Positions 17,215 to 25,182 of a DNA stretch of 64,000 nt are shown here, piece by piece. The position numbers were made by a program, and so were the translations under genes. The notes below the pieces were generated by a model, which worked only from the letters and a program-made list of their open reading frames with translations, made no database searches and had not been told where the DNA came from. Numbering within the stretch: the stretch's first letter is position 1; each line of letters opens with the position of its first letter. This DNA comes from Streptomyces sp. SAJ15 (lineage in GTDB: Bacteria > Actinomycetota > Actinomycetes > Streptomycetales > Streptomycetaceae), in contig NZ_NISY01000003.1 of the NCBI RefSeq assembly GCF_007595705.1, positions 248,001 through 312,000 on the forward strand. Reading direction: 5' to 3'.

Positions 17215-17793
17215 TCAGGCGGCGCGCAGCCGCTCGGCGCCGCGGCCGAGCTGCGGCTCGGGGGTCGGCTCGGGGTTCAGCTCGGGGTCCTCGCGCAGCT
17301 TGCCGAGAGCGCGGGAGACGGCACTCTTGACGGTGCCGACGGACACCCCGAGCACCTCCGCCGTCTGAGCCTCGCTCAGATCCTCGTAGTACCTGAGGAC
17401 GACCATGGCCCGCTGGCGGGCGGGCAGCCGCAGCACCGCTCGCCACATCGCGTCGCGCAGCACCTGCTGCTCGGCGGGGTCGGGGGCCGGGATCGGATCG
17501 GGCTCCGGCAGCTCGTCGCAGACGAACTCCTCGACCTTGCGCTTGCGCCACTGGGAGGTGCGGGTGTTCACCAGCGCGCGGCGGACGTAGCCGTCCAGCG
17601 CGTGGTGGTCCTCTATGCGCTCCCACGCCAGATAGGTCTTCGTCAGCGCGGTCTGCAGCAGGTCCTCGGCGTCGCAGGGGTTGGAGGTGAGGGAGCGGGC
17701 GGTACGCAGCAGAACCGGCCCCCGCGCCCGGACGTACGAGGAGAACGACGGGAACACGACGGTCGATGCGCTGGGGCACACTGGCGTGGTCAT
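17215..17793 (-). CDS. SigE-family ECF RNA polymerase sigma factor
   Basis: 192 residues. Region 2: LLRTARSLTSNPCDAEDLLQ and LTKTYLAWERI. Region 4 HTH: LPARQRAMVVLRYYEDLSEA then EVLGVSVGTVKSAVSRAL. The YEDLSE motif is typical of the actinobacterial SigE-like subfamily. No anti-sigma gene adjoins it. ATG 17793 has no ribosome site; TAGCGT about 12 bases upstream could be a -10 for a leaderless transcript. The N-terminal ~20 residues and Pro/Glu tail are variable in such proteins. Confidence 0.92.
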   Translation of the reverse strand: MTTPVCPSASTVVFPSFSSYVRARGPVLLRTARSLTSNPCDAEDLLQTALTKTYLAWERIEDHHALDGYVRRALVNTRTSQWRKRKVEEFVCDELPEPDPIPAPDPAEQQVLRDAMWRAVLRLPARQRAMVVLRYYEDLSEAQTAEVLGVSVGTVKSAVSRALGKLREDPELNPEPTPEPQLGRGAERLRAA

Positions 17794-18045
17794 GGCTTAC
17801 ACGCTATGAGCGCCTAGCGCCTCACGGATCGGCCGCAGGTGCCGAAGCCGGATCCCCCTCAGGTTGTAGGGGTGGGGCTGGCACCACCTCCTGGGGGCGG
17901 ACGGGAGGAGGAGGTCCTTCAGGGTCGACTCTGAGGGTCGCGGCCCCTGGACCCCGGTATCAGCGGTGGTCAGGCCGATGATCGCCGACCCGCGAGGCAG
18001 GGGCCGGCGGCCATCCGTGCTTATTCATCACTCAACTTCCGATGG

Positions 18046-19290
18046 TCAGCGGACGATCGCCACCGGGGCGTCCACCCTGTTGCGGTCGATGCTCAACCGC
18101 TTGCCGCCGTGCTTCTCGCTCACGTTGCCCGCGTACTGGTGGATGCGGCGGTGGGGCTGCCACGCGTTCGGGCGCAGTACCGGCTCCCCGAAGACCGTGG
18201 CCTTCACGCGCCAGCGCGCGAACCACATCGCCGACGGCAGATCACGCACCCCGGCCCGTCGGGCCTGCTCCAGGTGACGCACCCCGGACTCGGCGCTGCT
18301 GTAGAAGCCGGGGAAGTAGCCGGAGTCGCGCACCTCGCGGTTCCAGCCGCGGATGAAGGAGAGGGTGGCACGGGCGCAGGCGCGGCGGGTGTGGTCGTAC
18401 GCCTCCATGTCGAGGTAGAGGGCGCTGCGCTGGCGCAGGCCGAACGCCTCCGCGCGCCGCACCGCGTCGCGGCCCTCGTTGCGGCCCTGCTCCCAGGGGT
18501 GGGCACCGATCCGGACGCCCATCTTCGCCGAGTTGCGCACACACGGGGACTGCGAGCCGACGTACACCGGCAGCAGCCGCCAGCCCAGATCCTCGGCGCC
18601 CAGCGCCCAGGAGCGGGTGAGCCGGGGTTGGCTCGGGCAGGCGCGCCCGCGGCCGCCGAAGTAGACGCCGATCACGCGGTACGGGGAGGAGCGCCACGCA
18701 CGGAGGGTGGCGAGGGAGGGGGCGTGGCAGGTGTCGATGCCCCAGCCGCGGAAGATGCGGGCGCCGTGGACGCGGGGGTCGGGGAGAGCGGCGGGAATGG
18801 CGGGGCCGACGGCGCGGGGCCCGGTCATGGCGTCCCGTTCGCCCTTCACCCCCGCCGTTTCCCTCTCTTCCTTCTCTTCCTTCCCTGCCTTCGCGTTCCT
18901 GGGGTCCTCGGCGCCCTTCGCGTCCGTCGTGTCCTGGGCCTTCGTGCTCTTGCCGTCCGCGGTCGTCTTCGGTGCGCGGGCGCCCTTGGCCGCCTTGGCG
19001 GCGCTGGCGGCCTTCGCTGCTTGGGCCGCCGTCGCCGCCTGCGTGGCCATGGACTCGGCGGCCACCGCGGCGGCGGCCGCACTGGTCAGGGCGAGCCGGG
19101 CGACAGTGGACGGATCGGCGGAGGAAGCCGCGACCGCCGGAGTGGCGGCGGAGGCGTGGGTGGAGCCGGGTTGCGGGGCACCGGCGAACACGGTCTGCCC
19201 GGCCAGCCCGGCGCCCGCGGCGACCACCGCGAGCAGGCCGACCGTAAATCCGGTGATCTTTCTTCGTCTGATCGTCTTGAGTCGGTCCAT
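18046..19290 (-). CDS. Secreted DUF1906 glycoside-hydrolase-like protein
   Basis: 414 residues from ATG 19290 (a TTG at 19302 is also in frame). An N-terminal signal/anchor (KITGFTVGLLAVVAAGAGLA) is followed by ~150 residues of Ala/Lys/Glu-rich linker. The DUF1906 (Rv2525c-like) domain then opens with GWGIDTCHAPSLATLRAW. Further family blocks are VIGVYFGGRGRACP, LLPVYVGSQSP, ALYLDMEAYD and PGFYSSAESG, with acidic residues placed as in GH25-like barrels. It probably acts at the cell wall. The Ala/Lys linker is unusually long. Confidence 0.82.
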   Translation of the reverse strand: MDRLKTIRRRKITGFTVGLLAVVAAGAGLAGQTVFAGAPQPGSTHASAATPAVAASSADPSTVARLALTSAAAAAVAAESMATQAATAAQAAKAASAAKAAKGARAPKTTADGKSTKAQDTTDAKGAEDPRNAKAGKEEKEERETAGVKGERDAMTGPRAVGPAIPAALPDPRVHGARIFRGWGIDTCHAPSLATLRAWRSSPYRVIGVYFGGRGRACPSQPRLTRSWALGAEDLGWRLLPVYVGSQSPCVRNSAKMGVRIGAHPWEQGRNEGRDAVRRAEAFGLRQRSALYLDMEAYDHTRRACARATLSFIRGWNREVRDSGYFPGFYSSAESGVRHLEQARRAGVRDLPSAMWFARWRVKATVFGEPVLRPNAWQPHRRIHQYAGNVSEKHGGKRLSIDRNRVDAPVAIVR

Positions 19291-19407
19291 ACGGCGAGTC
19301 AAGGCGGCGACCGCCGGACCGGTCCCGTAGACACGCGCGCGGGGAGCCGCGATTCAGCCGTCTGCACCGATTCGACCGCCTGCGCCGATTCCGAGGCCGC
19401 GAGGGTG

Positions 19408-20616
19408 TCACGTCAGGGTCGGGTGACCGGCCGTCCCGTCGTCCGTGCCGAGGATCAGGGCGGACGTAGGCACCCCGGTTCCCGCCGTGACCAGGACGTG
19501 GTCGACCTCCGGCAGCTGGTTGACGGCGGTGCCGCGAAGCTGCCGCACCGCCTCGGCGATGCCGTTCATGCCGTGCAGATACGCCTCGCCGAGCTGGCCG
19601 CCGTGGGTGTTGAGCGGCAGCGCGTCCGCCGCGACGAAGTCCGCCGCCTCGCCCCGCCCGCAGAAGCCGAACTCCTCCAGCTGCATCAGCACGAAGGGGG
19701 TGAAGTGGTCGTACAGGATGCCCACGTCGATGTCCTCGGGGGTGAGCCGGCTGGTGCGCCACAGCTGCCGCGCGACCACGCCCATCTCCGGCAGCCCGGT
19801 GAGCCCGCCGTCGTAGCCGCGGTCGCGGTAGTAGCTGGTCATCTGCTCCTGCGCGCGGCCCGCCCCCTGCGCGGCGGCGCGGATGACGGCCGGCGGGTGG
19901 CGGAGCGTCCGGGCCCGTTCCACGCCGGTGACCACCAGGGCCTGCCCACCGTCGGTCTCCTGGCAGCAGTCCAGCAGCCGCAGCGGCTCGACGATCCAGC
20001 GCGAGGCGGCGTGGTCGGCGAGGGTGATCGGACGGCCGTAGAAGTACGCCGCCGGGTTGGTCGCGGCGTGCCGGCGATCGGTGACCGCGACATGGCCGAA
20101 CGCCTCGGGGGTCAGCCCGTACGTGTGCAGGTAGCGCTGCGCGGCCATGGCGACCCAGGAGGCCGGGGTGAGCAGGCCGAAAGGCAGCGCCCAGCCGAGC
20201 GCCGTGCCTTCGGCGGAGGGCTCGCGGTGAGTGACGCCGGAGCCGAAGCGACGGCCGGAGCGCTCGTTGAACGCGCGGTAGCAGACGACGACGTCCGCGA
20301 TCCCGGCGGCGACGGCCAGCGCGGCCTGTTGGACGGTGGCGCAGGCGGCGCCACCGCCGTAGTGCACCCGGGAGAAGAAGGACAGCTCGCCGATGCCGGC
20401 CGCCTGTGCCACGGTGATCTCCGGGCTGGTGTCCATGGTGAACGTGGTCAGCCCGTCCACGTCGGCGGGGGTCAGCCCGGCGTCGTCGAGCGCCGCCCGC
20501 ACCGCCTCCACGGCCAGCCGCAGCTCGCTGCGGCCGGAGTCCTTGGAGAACTCGGTGGCGCCGATCCCCACGATGGCGGCCCGACCGCCGAGGCTGTCGG
20601 CACGGTGCAGACTCAT
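19408..20616 (-). CDS. Thiolase-fold lipid-transfer protein / Ltp2-type aldolase
   Basis: 402 residues. Thiolase-like blocks: RAAIVGIGATEFSKDSGRS, YGGGAACATVQQAALAVAAG, and the C-terminal PLNTHGGQLGEAYLHGMNG. The nucleophilic Cys of true thiolases is not in its usual setting, as expected for SCP-x/Ltp proteins. Known: Ltp2 of mycobacteria is a retro-aldolase that acts with the DUF35 domain of ChsH2. Here the upstream gene encodes exactly that partner, with an ATGA overlap (20613-20616). Inference: C-C cleavage of a 3-hydroxyacyl-CoA side chain (steroid-like or other). Confidence 0.85.
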   Translation of the reverse strand: MSLHRADSLGGRAAIVGIGATEFSKDSGRSELRLAVEAVRAALDDAGLTPADVDGLTTFTMDTSPEITVAQAAGIGELSFFSRVHYGGGAACATVQQAALAVAAGIADVVVCYRAFNERSGRRFGSGVTHREPSAEGTALGWALPFGLLTPASWVAMAAQRYLHTYGLTPEAFGHVAVTDRRHAATNPAAYFYGRPITLADHAASRWIVEPLRLLDCCQETDGGQALVVTGVERARTLRHPPAVIRAAAQGAGRAQEQMTSYYRDRGYDGGLTGLPEMGVVARQLWRTSRLTPEDIDVGILYDHFTPFVLMQLEEFGFCGRGEAADFVAADALPLNTHGGQLGEAYLHGMNGIAEAVRQLRGTAVNQLPEVDHVLVTAGTGVPTSALILGTDDGTAGHPTLT

Positions 20617-22046
20617 GGCGTCCTCCGGCTCCGGGGGGCGGACCGGGGCGACTCGGAGGGCCCAGGTGGTGTGCGTCGTGCGGAGGAGCCCAGCTCGACG
20701 GTGGCCTCGCCGGTGACATGCCGTCCCAGGGAGTTGCGGCCGACGATCCGTACCCGCGCCGTGCTCCCCTCCACGGCGGCGACGGTCCCCGTCAACGTCA
20801 ACTCGTCCCCCGGATAGTTGGGCGCTCCGAGCCGGATGGCGAGCCGACGCAGCACGGAGCCCGGGCCCGCCCAGTCGGTGACGTAGCGACCGACCAGGCC
20901 GTTGGTGGTCAGGATGTTCATGAAGATGTCCGGCGTCCCGCGCGCCCGTGCCGCCTCCGGGTCGTGGTGCACGTCCTGGAAGTCACGGGAGGCGAGGGCC
21001 CCGGCGACGATGAGGGTGCGGGTGACGGGGATGCGGAGCGGGGGCGGCGCCCCGGCGGCGCGGAAAACGGGCAGCGGCTCCCCCTCCGCGTCATGGAGGA
21101 ACTCCAGCTCGACCTCCATGCCGATCCGCACCGCCTCCGGCGGCACCCCGACGATGTTGCTGATCATCCGGACGCCCTCGGCGAGCTCGACGAGCCCGAC
21201 GACATACGGGGGGTCGAACGCGGGGAACCGCGGGTGGTGCATCACGACGCGGCTGAAGACGGTGCCGCGGCCGGAAGCCCGCACGGTGTCCCAGCCCTGC
21301 CCGCCGCAGCCGTTGCACCCCGGCAGCCAGGGGAAGCGCAGGGCACGACAGTCGACACAGCGCTGGATCAGCAGCCGACCGGCGGCGACGCCCTCCCAGA
21401 ACCCGGCGTTGTCGCGGTTCACGACGGGCCGCGGACGCGCCGACCGATGACCGGTGCGGACGGGAGCGGGATCCGGGGGCGGGGCGGGATCCGGGGGCGG
21501 GGCGGGATTCGGGGACAGGGCGGGATCCGGGGACGGGGCCGGGTCGGGCCGCTCCAGCCGGGCGCGGGGCGGCGCGTACTTGAGGATGCGGAAGCGATGA
21601 GTCCCGGCGAGCTCGCCGTCGGCCCGTAGGTCCATGCGCGTGGTGACGAAGTGGCCGCGGCCCAGCCTGGTGGTCTTGAGCGGTGAGACGGACTCGATCA
21701 CGGCGTCGAAGGTGACGCGGTCGCCGGGACGCAGCGGGCGCGGGTACTCCTGCTCGCAGTCGGTGGCGACGACGGAGGTGAAGCCGGCCCCGTCCAGCCG
21801 GGACAGCAGCTCGTCGTAGGCGCTCGAACGCCCGCCGCCGGCACCGTGGCCGGAGAGCCCGCCCATCGTCCACACCTGGAGCATGGCGGGCGGGGCGACG
21901 GCGGGGTAACCGGGGTGGGTGTCGCCGACGGCCTCGCACCAGTGCCGGATCATCGGCTCGTTGACGGGGTCCTTGCCGCGCCCGCCGGTGACGGCGGCGT
22001 GGCCCTCGTACGCCTTCAGCTGCTGGTAGAAGGAGTCGGCGCTCAT
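20613..22046 (-). CDS. MaoC-DUF35-MaoC fusion, ChsH2-ChsH1-like enoyl-CoA hydratase
   Basis: 477 residues, ATG 22046. Residues ~1-150 are a MaoC-like hot-dog domain (HYPAVAPPAML-type core, YDELLSRLDGAGF, LRPGDRVTF). Then comes a Pro/Asp-rich linker (DPAPPPDPAP units), then a DUF35 domain with a zinc ribbon CVDCRALRFPWLPGCNGCGG, then a second MaoC domain (~345-450) with the catalytic pattern FQDVHHDPEAARARGTPDIF. In mycobacteria these are two chains, ChsH2 (MaoC-DUF35) and ChsH1 (MaoC). Here they are one polypeptide. It should hydrate an enoyl-CoA and hand the product to the aldolase encoded next. Confidence 0.87.
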   Translation of the reverse strand: MSADSFYQQLKAYEGHAAVTGGRGKDPVNEPMIRHWCEAVGDTHPGYPAVAPPAMLQVWTMGGLSGHGAGGGRSSAYDELLSRLDGAGFTSVVATDCEQEYPRPLRPGDRVTFDAVIESVSPLKTTRLGRGHFVTTRMDLRADGELAGTHRFRILKYAPPRARLERPDPAPSPDPALSPNPAPPPDPAPPPDPAPVRTGHRSARPRPVVNRDNAGFWEGVAAGRLLIQRCVDCRALRFPWLPGCNGCGGQGWDTVRASGRGTVFSRVVMHHPRFPAFDPPYVVGLVELAEGVRMISNIVGVPPEAVRIGMEVELEFLHDAEGEPLPVFRAAGAPPPLRIPVTRTLIVAGALASRDFQDVHHDPEAARARGTPDIFMNILTTNGLVGRYVTDWAGPGSVLRRLAIRLGAPNYPGDELTLTGTVAAVEGSTARVRIVGRNSLGRHVTGEATVELGSSARRTPPGPSESPRSAPRSRRTP

Positions 22047-22209
22047 GGTTTTCTGACTATCCGTCAGCTCTGCTGTCCCGTCAACACATCGCGTCGCGGA
22101 GCGGGCGGAGACGGCCGGGCCCGGGGATCCGTCAAGACGGAAGCGCGACGGCACCGAAGTGCCGCCGCGCGACCATCTGACCTCACCCAGTCCCTTTCAG
22201 TTCACCGCA

Positions 22210-22515
22210 TCACCACCACGGAACGAAGACGACGGTGGCGTTGTGCTGGTCGATGAAGACGTCCTCGGCCCCGATGACACTGGCGGTGTTGTTCTGGTTC
22301 GACGCACCGGTGCCGGTGGCGATCTGCTGAGTGGTGGTGGAGTTGCCGTTGTTGTCGTCGCCGACGCCGCTGCCGACGATGGACCCCACGGACTTGTTCG
22401 GCCCGTCACCCGCGCCGTCGTCCCCGTCCGCGTGGGCAACGCCCCCGAAGAGCGCGACGGCGAGGGGGAGAGCGGCAACGGCGGCCAGGGTGCGGGCGGG
22501 ACGGATACGCGCCAT
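22210..22515 (-). CDS. Small secreted protein, rodlin-like composition
   Basis: 101 residues; ATG 22515 preferred because GGAGG is 9 bases upstream (ATG 22521 would be too close). Signal peptide: ARTLAAVAALPLAVALFGG cut near AHA-D. The mature ~70 residues are Gly/Asn/Asp/Thr-rich (GVGDDNNGNSTTTQ, TGASNQNNTASV) and end hydrophobic (VVFVPWW). No Cys. The GDDNxxN tracts recall rodlins, surface proteins of Streptomyces, but the similarity is weak and the family is not certain. Confidence 0.6.
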   Translation of the reverse strand: MARIRPARTLAAVAALPLAVALFGGVAHADGDDGAGDGPNKSVGSIVGSGVGDDNNGNSTTTQQIATGTGASNQNNTASVIGAEDVFIDQHNATVVFVPWW

Positions 22516-22889
22516 GTCCATTCCTCCAGGAAATCGAGAGCCGAGGTGTGGGGAGCCCGGGATGGCGGTCGGCCGGCCACCCCTCGGCGTCGCTCCGCCA
22601 CGGTGGTGCTGAGGCGTGACGACGCCGCGGAAGCAGAGTTGCCCATGAACTCCCTGGCGAACCACCCGTGTTGTCCCAATTACCTCGCAGGTATGAGGAA
22701 CCTTGCTTAAACACCGCTTGCGCCCCCAATGCACCCTCTGCCGCACCCCAGGCGGTCACGGGCCGCAAGGGAGAAGGGGAGAACCGTTCCCGCATGCCTT
22801 CGGCCGTGTACGGCCCCCGCCTCCCCGGACCCCGCCCTCCGAACCTCCCCCCTCTTCCCAGAATCGAACATCAGCGCGAAAATGGCCGT
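22516..22889. other. Divergent intergenic region
   Basis: Separates the small secreted protein gene from the primase-like gene. It should hold both promoters, and no gene is supported. In-frame ATGs upstream of 22890 lack ribosome sites and coding bias. Confidence 0.5.
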
Positions 22890-24227
22890 ATGGCGGACAA
22901 CCCCCTGGTCCACGCCCTGGCCGCCGCGGCGCACGGCTTCGCGGTGATCCCACTGACCCGCGCGAAACTGCCCGCCGTGCGCTCCCCGCACCACCGCGAC
23001 CCGGCCTGCGCGCCACCACCGGCGGTCGCCCCGGACCCCACCGAGCCTCCGGAGCCGGAACGGGGACGGGCCCCGACCACCGGCGCGGGCGCGAGGGCGG
23101 CCAGGGCCGCGGATCCGTGGTCGTTCACGGACACGGACCCGTGGTCGGTCACGGGTACGGACCCCTGGTCGGTCACGGGTACGGACCCCTGGTCGGTCAT
23201 GGGCATCGATCCGAGCCCGGACGCTGGCAGAGGCCCGAGCCTGGACGCTGGCGCAGGCCCGAGCCCGGACGTCGGCACGGGCCCGAGGTCGGGCCGCGGG
23301 CCAGGGGGTGCTCCGGCAACGCCCGGCCGGGGGCACGGACCGGTGACGCCCATCCCGGGACCCGGACCGGTGACGCCCATCCCGGGACCCGGACCGGCGA
23401 CGCCCGGCCCCGCACGGGCGGCCCCCTGCCACGGTGAGTGCGGACGGCTCGGTCACGGCGTCTACGACGCCTCGACGGACCCCGACACCATCCGCGCCCT
23501 CTTCGCCGCCGCCCCCTGGGCCACGGGCTATGGCATCGCGTGCGGAGTCCCCCCGCACCACCTGGTCGGGGTGGACCTGGACCACAAGCCCGCGACGGCC
23601 ACCGACGGCCTGGCGGCCTTCGCCCGGCTGGCGCGCGAGCACGCCTTCGCCGTCCCCCACACGGTGACCGTCCTCACCCCCAGCGGCGGTCGCCATCTGT
23701 GGCTCACCGCCCCGGGGAACGCCCCCGTCCACAACTCGGTGGGCCGGCTGGCACGCGGCGTCGACATCCGCGGCCTGGGCGGCTATCTGGTCGGGCCGGG
23801 TTCCCGCAGCTCGCGCGGCGACTACCGCCGGGCCCCCGGCTCCCCTCTCTGGACCCCGGCTCCCGCGCCGGAGGCGCTGCTGCGCCTGCTCGCCCCGCCC
23901 CGTCCCGTCTCCCACCCGCGGCCGACCCGACCCCTCACGCGCCATCGTGCCGCCGCCCTGGTCGCGTTCGTCCGCGCCTCCCGTCCGGGGGAGCGCAACT
24001 CCCGCCTCTACTGGGCGGCTTGCCGTGCCTGCGACGCGGGCGCCGACCCGGCCCTCACCCATGCCCTGCTGGACGCGGCCCTCAGCACCGGCCTCCCGCC
24101 GCACGAAGCCGCCGCCACACTCGCCTCGGCGGCGCGCCGGGACGGGCTCCGACGGTCTTCTACGACGTGGTCGGGCTGCCGCCGCTCCCCGGCGTCGCCC
24201 TCCGACCGCTGGCCGGGCTCACCCTGA
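22890..24227 (+). CDS. Bifunctional primase/polymerase-like protein, apparent C-terminal frame change
   Basis: 445 residues from ATG 22890. The N-terminus (VHALAAAAHGFAVIPLTRAK) and central blocks (GYGIACGVPPHHLVGVDLDH, VTVLTPSGGRHLWLTAPG, VDIRGLGGYLVGPGS) are those of the prim-pol N-terminal family (PF09250-like), with the paired acidic residues in VDLDH. Between these lies an inserted ~150-residue repeat region (DPWSVTGT x3-4, PGPGPVTPI). The last ~25 codons lose codon bias while frame 2 from about 24155 gains it, so the authentic C-terminus probably runs on to 24328. The cellular role of such orphan copies is unknown. Confidence 0.75.
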   Translation: MADNPLVHALAAAAHGFAVIPLTRAKLPAVRSPHHRDPACAPPPAVAPDPTEPPEPERGRAPTTGAGARAARAADPWSFTDTDPWSVTGTDPWSVTGTDPWSVMGIDPSPDAGRGPSLDAGAGPSPDVGTGPRSGRGPGGAPATPGRGHGPVTPIPGPGPVTPIPGPGPATPGPARAAPCHGECGRLGHGVYDASTDPDTIRALFAAAPWATGYGIACGVPPHHLVGVDLDHKPATATDGLAAFARLAREHAFAVPHTVTVLTPSGGRHLWLTAPGNAPVHNSVGRLARGVDIRGLGGYLVGPGSRSSRGDYRRAPGSPLWTPAPAPEALLRLLAPPRPVSHPRPTRPLTRHRAAALVAFVRASRPGERNSRLYWAACRACDAGADPALTHALLDAALSTGLPPHEAAATLASAARRDGLRRSSTTWSGCRRSPASPSDRWPGSP

Positions 24228-24328
24228 CCACCTCCCTGGCCGTGCTCCCGGGCCCGCCCCTCGCACCGGTCCGCCACCTCCTCCAGGCCGCAGCCGACGC
24301 CGAACTCCCGATCCGACCAGCCAAGTAA
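24155..24328 (+). pseudogene. Out-of-frame C-terminal coding segment of the primase-like gene
   Basis: The frame reads VFYDVVGLPPLPGVALRPLA and continues with strongly GC3-biased codons to a TAA at 24326-24328. It overlaps the end of the upstream gene in another frame. It is either the displaced C-terminus (indel) or a short gene starting at GTG 24167. Confidence 0.45.
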
Positions 24329-24492
24329 CGACCAGTCAGCCGGCAGCCGCCCCCACTCCCACCCGGTCCGGAAAAAATCTTCACCGCTCCTGTCACACGC
24401 GCGCGGTGCGCCGTGTCAATCAGGTGACGGGCTCACCGCGCCCGGCCGGCGCGGCCCGCACCGGTACACCGCCTGATGAGGAGCACCCTCGG

Positions 24493-24840
24493 ATGTCCAC
24501 CACCTACGTCGTCGTCACCGTCCTGGCCGCCGTCATGTCGGGCTTCTCCGCGGGCTCGATCTTCTTCAACGCCCCCTGGGTCGTTCAGCCCATGATCGAC
24601 TACAGGGTCCCGCGCGGCTGGTGGACCTGGCTGGGCATCGCCAAGGCCGCCGGCGCCATCGGCCTCCTCGTGGGCCTGGCCATACCGGTCATCGGCGCGC
24701 TGGCCGCCATCGGCCTGATCCTCTACTTCACCGGCGCCGTCATCACCGTCGCCCGCGCCCGCTGGTACGGCCACATCGCCTTCCCCCTCATCTACCTGGC
24801 CCCGGCGGCCGCCTCCCTGACCCTGGGCCTCACCTCCTGA
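24493..24840 (+). CDS. DoxX-like small membrane protein
   Basis: 115 residues with four predicted membrane helices: VVVTVLAAVMSGFSAGSIFF, WLGIAKAAGAIGLLVGLAI, VIGALAAIGLILYFTGAVIT and a last one ending LAPAAASLTLGL. The arrangement and short loops (VPRGWWTWLG, ARARWYGHI) fit DoxX_2-type proteins, thought to take part in quinone/thiol redox at the membrane. No partner gene adjoins it. Confidence 0.75.
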   Translation: MSTTYVVVTVLAAVMSGFSAGSIFFNAPWVVQPMIDYRVPRGWWTWLGIAKAAGAIGLLVGLAIPVIGALAAIGLILYFTGAVITVARARWYGHIAFPLIYLAPAAASLTLGLTS

Positions 24841-24995
24841 GCCCACGTCCCGCAGCCGCGCGCCGGCGTGCGCCGGTGAGCCACTGACACGGACGCCGCG
24901 AACGCGTAGAGGCCGGGCCGTCTTGGTCCACGCCTGGCCCCCACGCGCCGGTCAACGGTGGGCCAGACGTTGGCCACAGGACAGAGCCCAACACA

Positions 24996-25026
24996 AAGGG
25001 GTGCCCCGTTCCTTGGGGCACCCCTT
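24996..25026 (-). terminator. Terminator downstream of tRNA-Ser(UGA)
   Basis: Perfect 12-bp stem AAGGGGTGCCCC/GGGGCACCCCTT with a 7-base loop, positioned after the 3' end of the minus-strand tRNA. Confidence 0.75.
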
Positions 25027-25052
25027 CTGACCAGCTACGTAGCCGACCTCGG

Positions 25053-25139
25053 CGGAGAGTGTGGGATTTGAACCCACGGTGACGTCGCCGCCACGACGGT
25101 TTTCAAGACCGTTCCCTTAGGCCGCTCGGGCAACTCTCC
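25053..25139 (-). tRNA. tRNA-Ser(UGA)
   Basis: 87 bases with long variable arm. Acceptor GGAGAGT/ACTCTCC, anticodon loop CTTGAAA (anticodon TGA), T-arm GTGGG-TTCAAAT-CCCAC, discriminator G. Confidence 0.95.
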
Positions 25140-25182
25140 CCGCGTCACCCCGAAGGGGAGACGCGGGGATCAGCCTAGCGCG

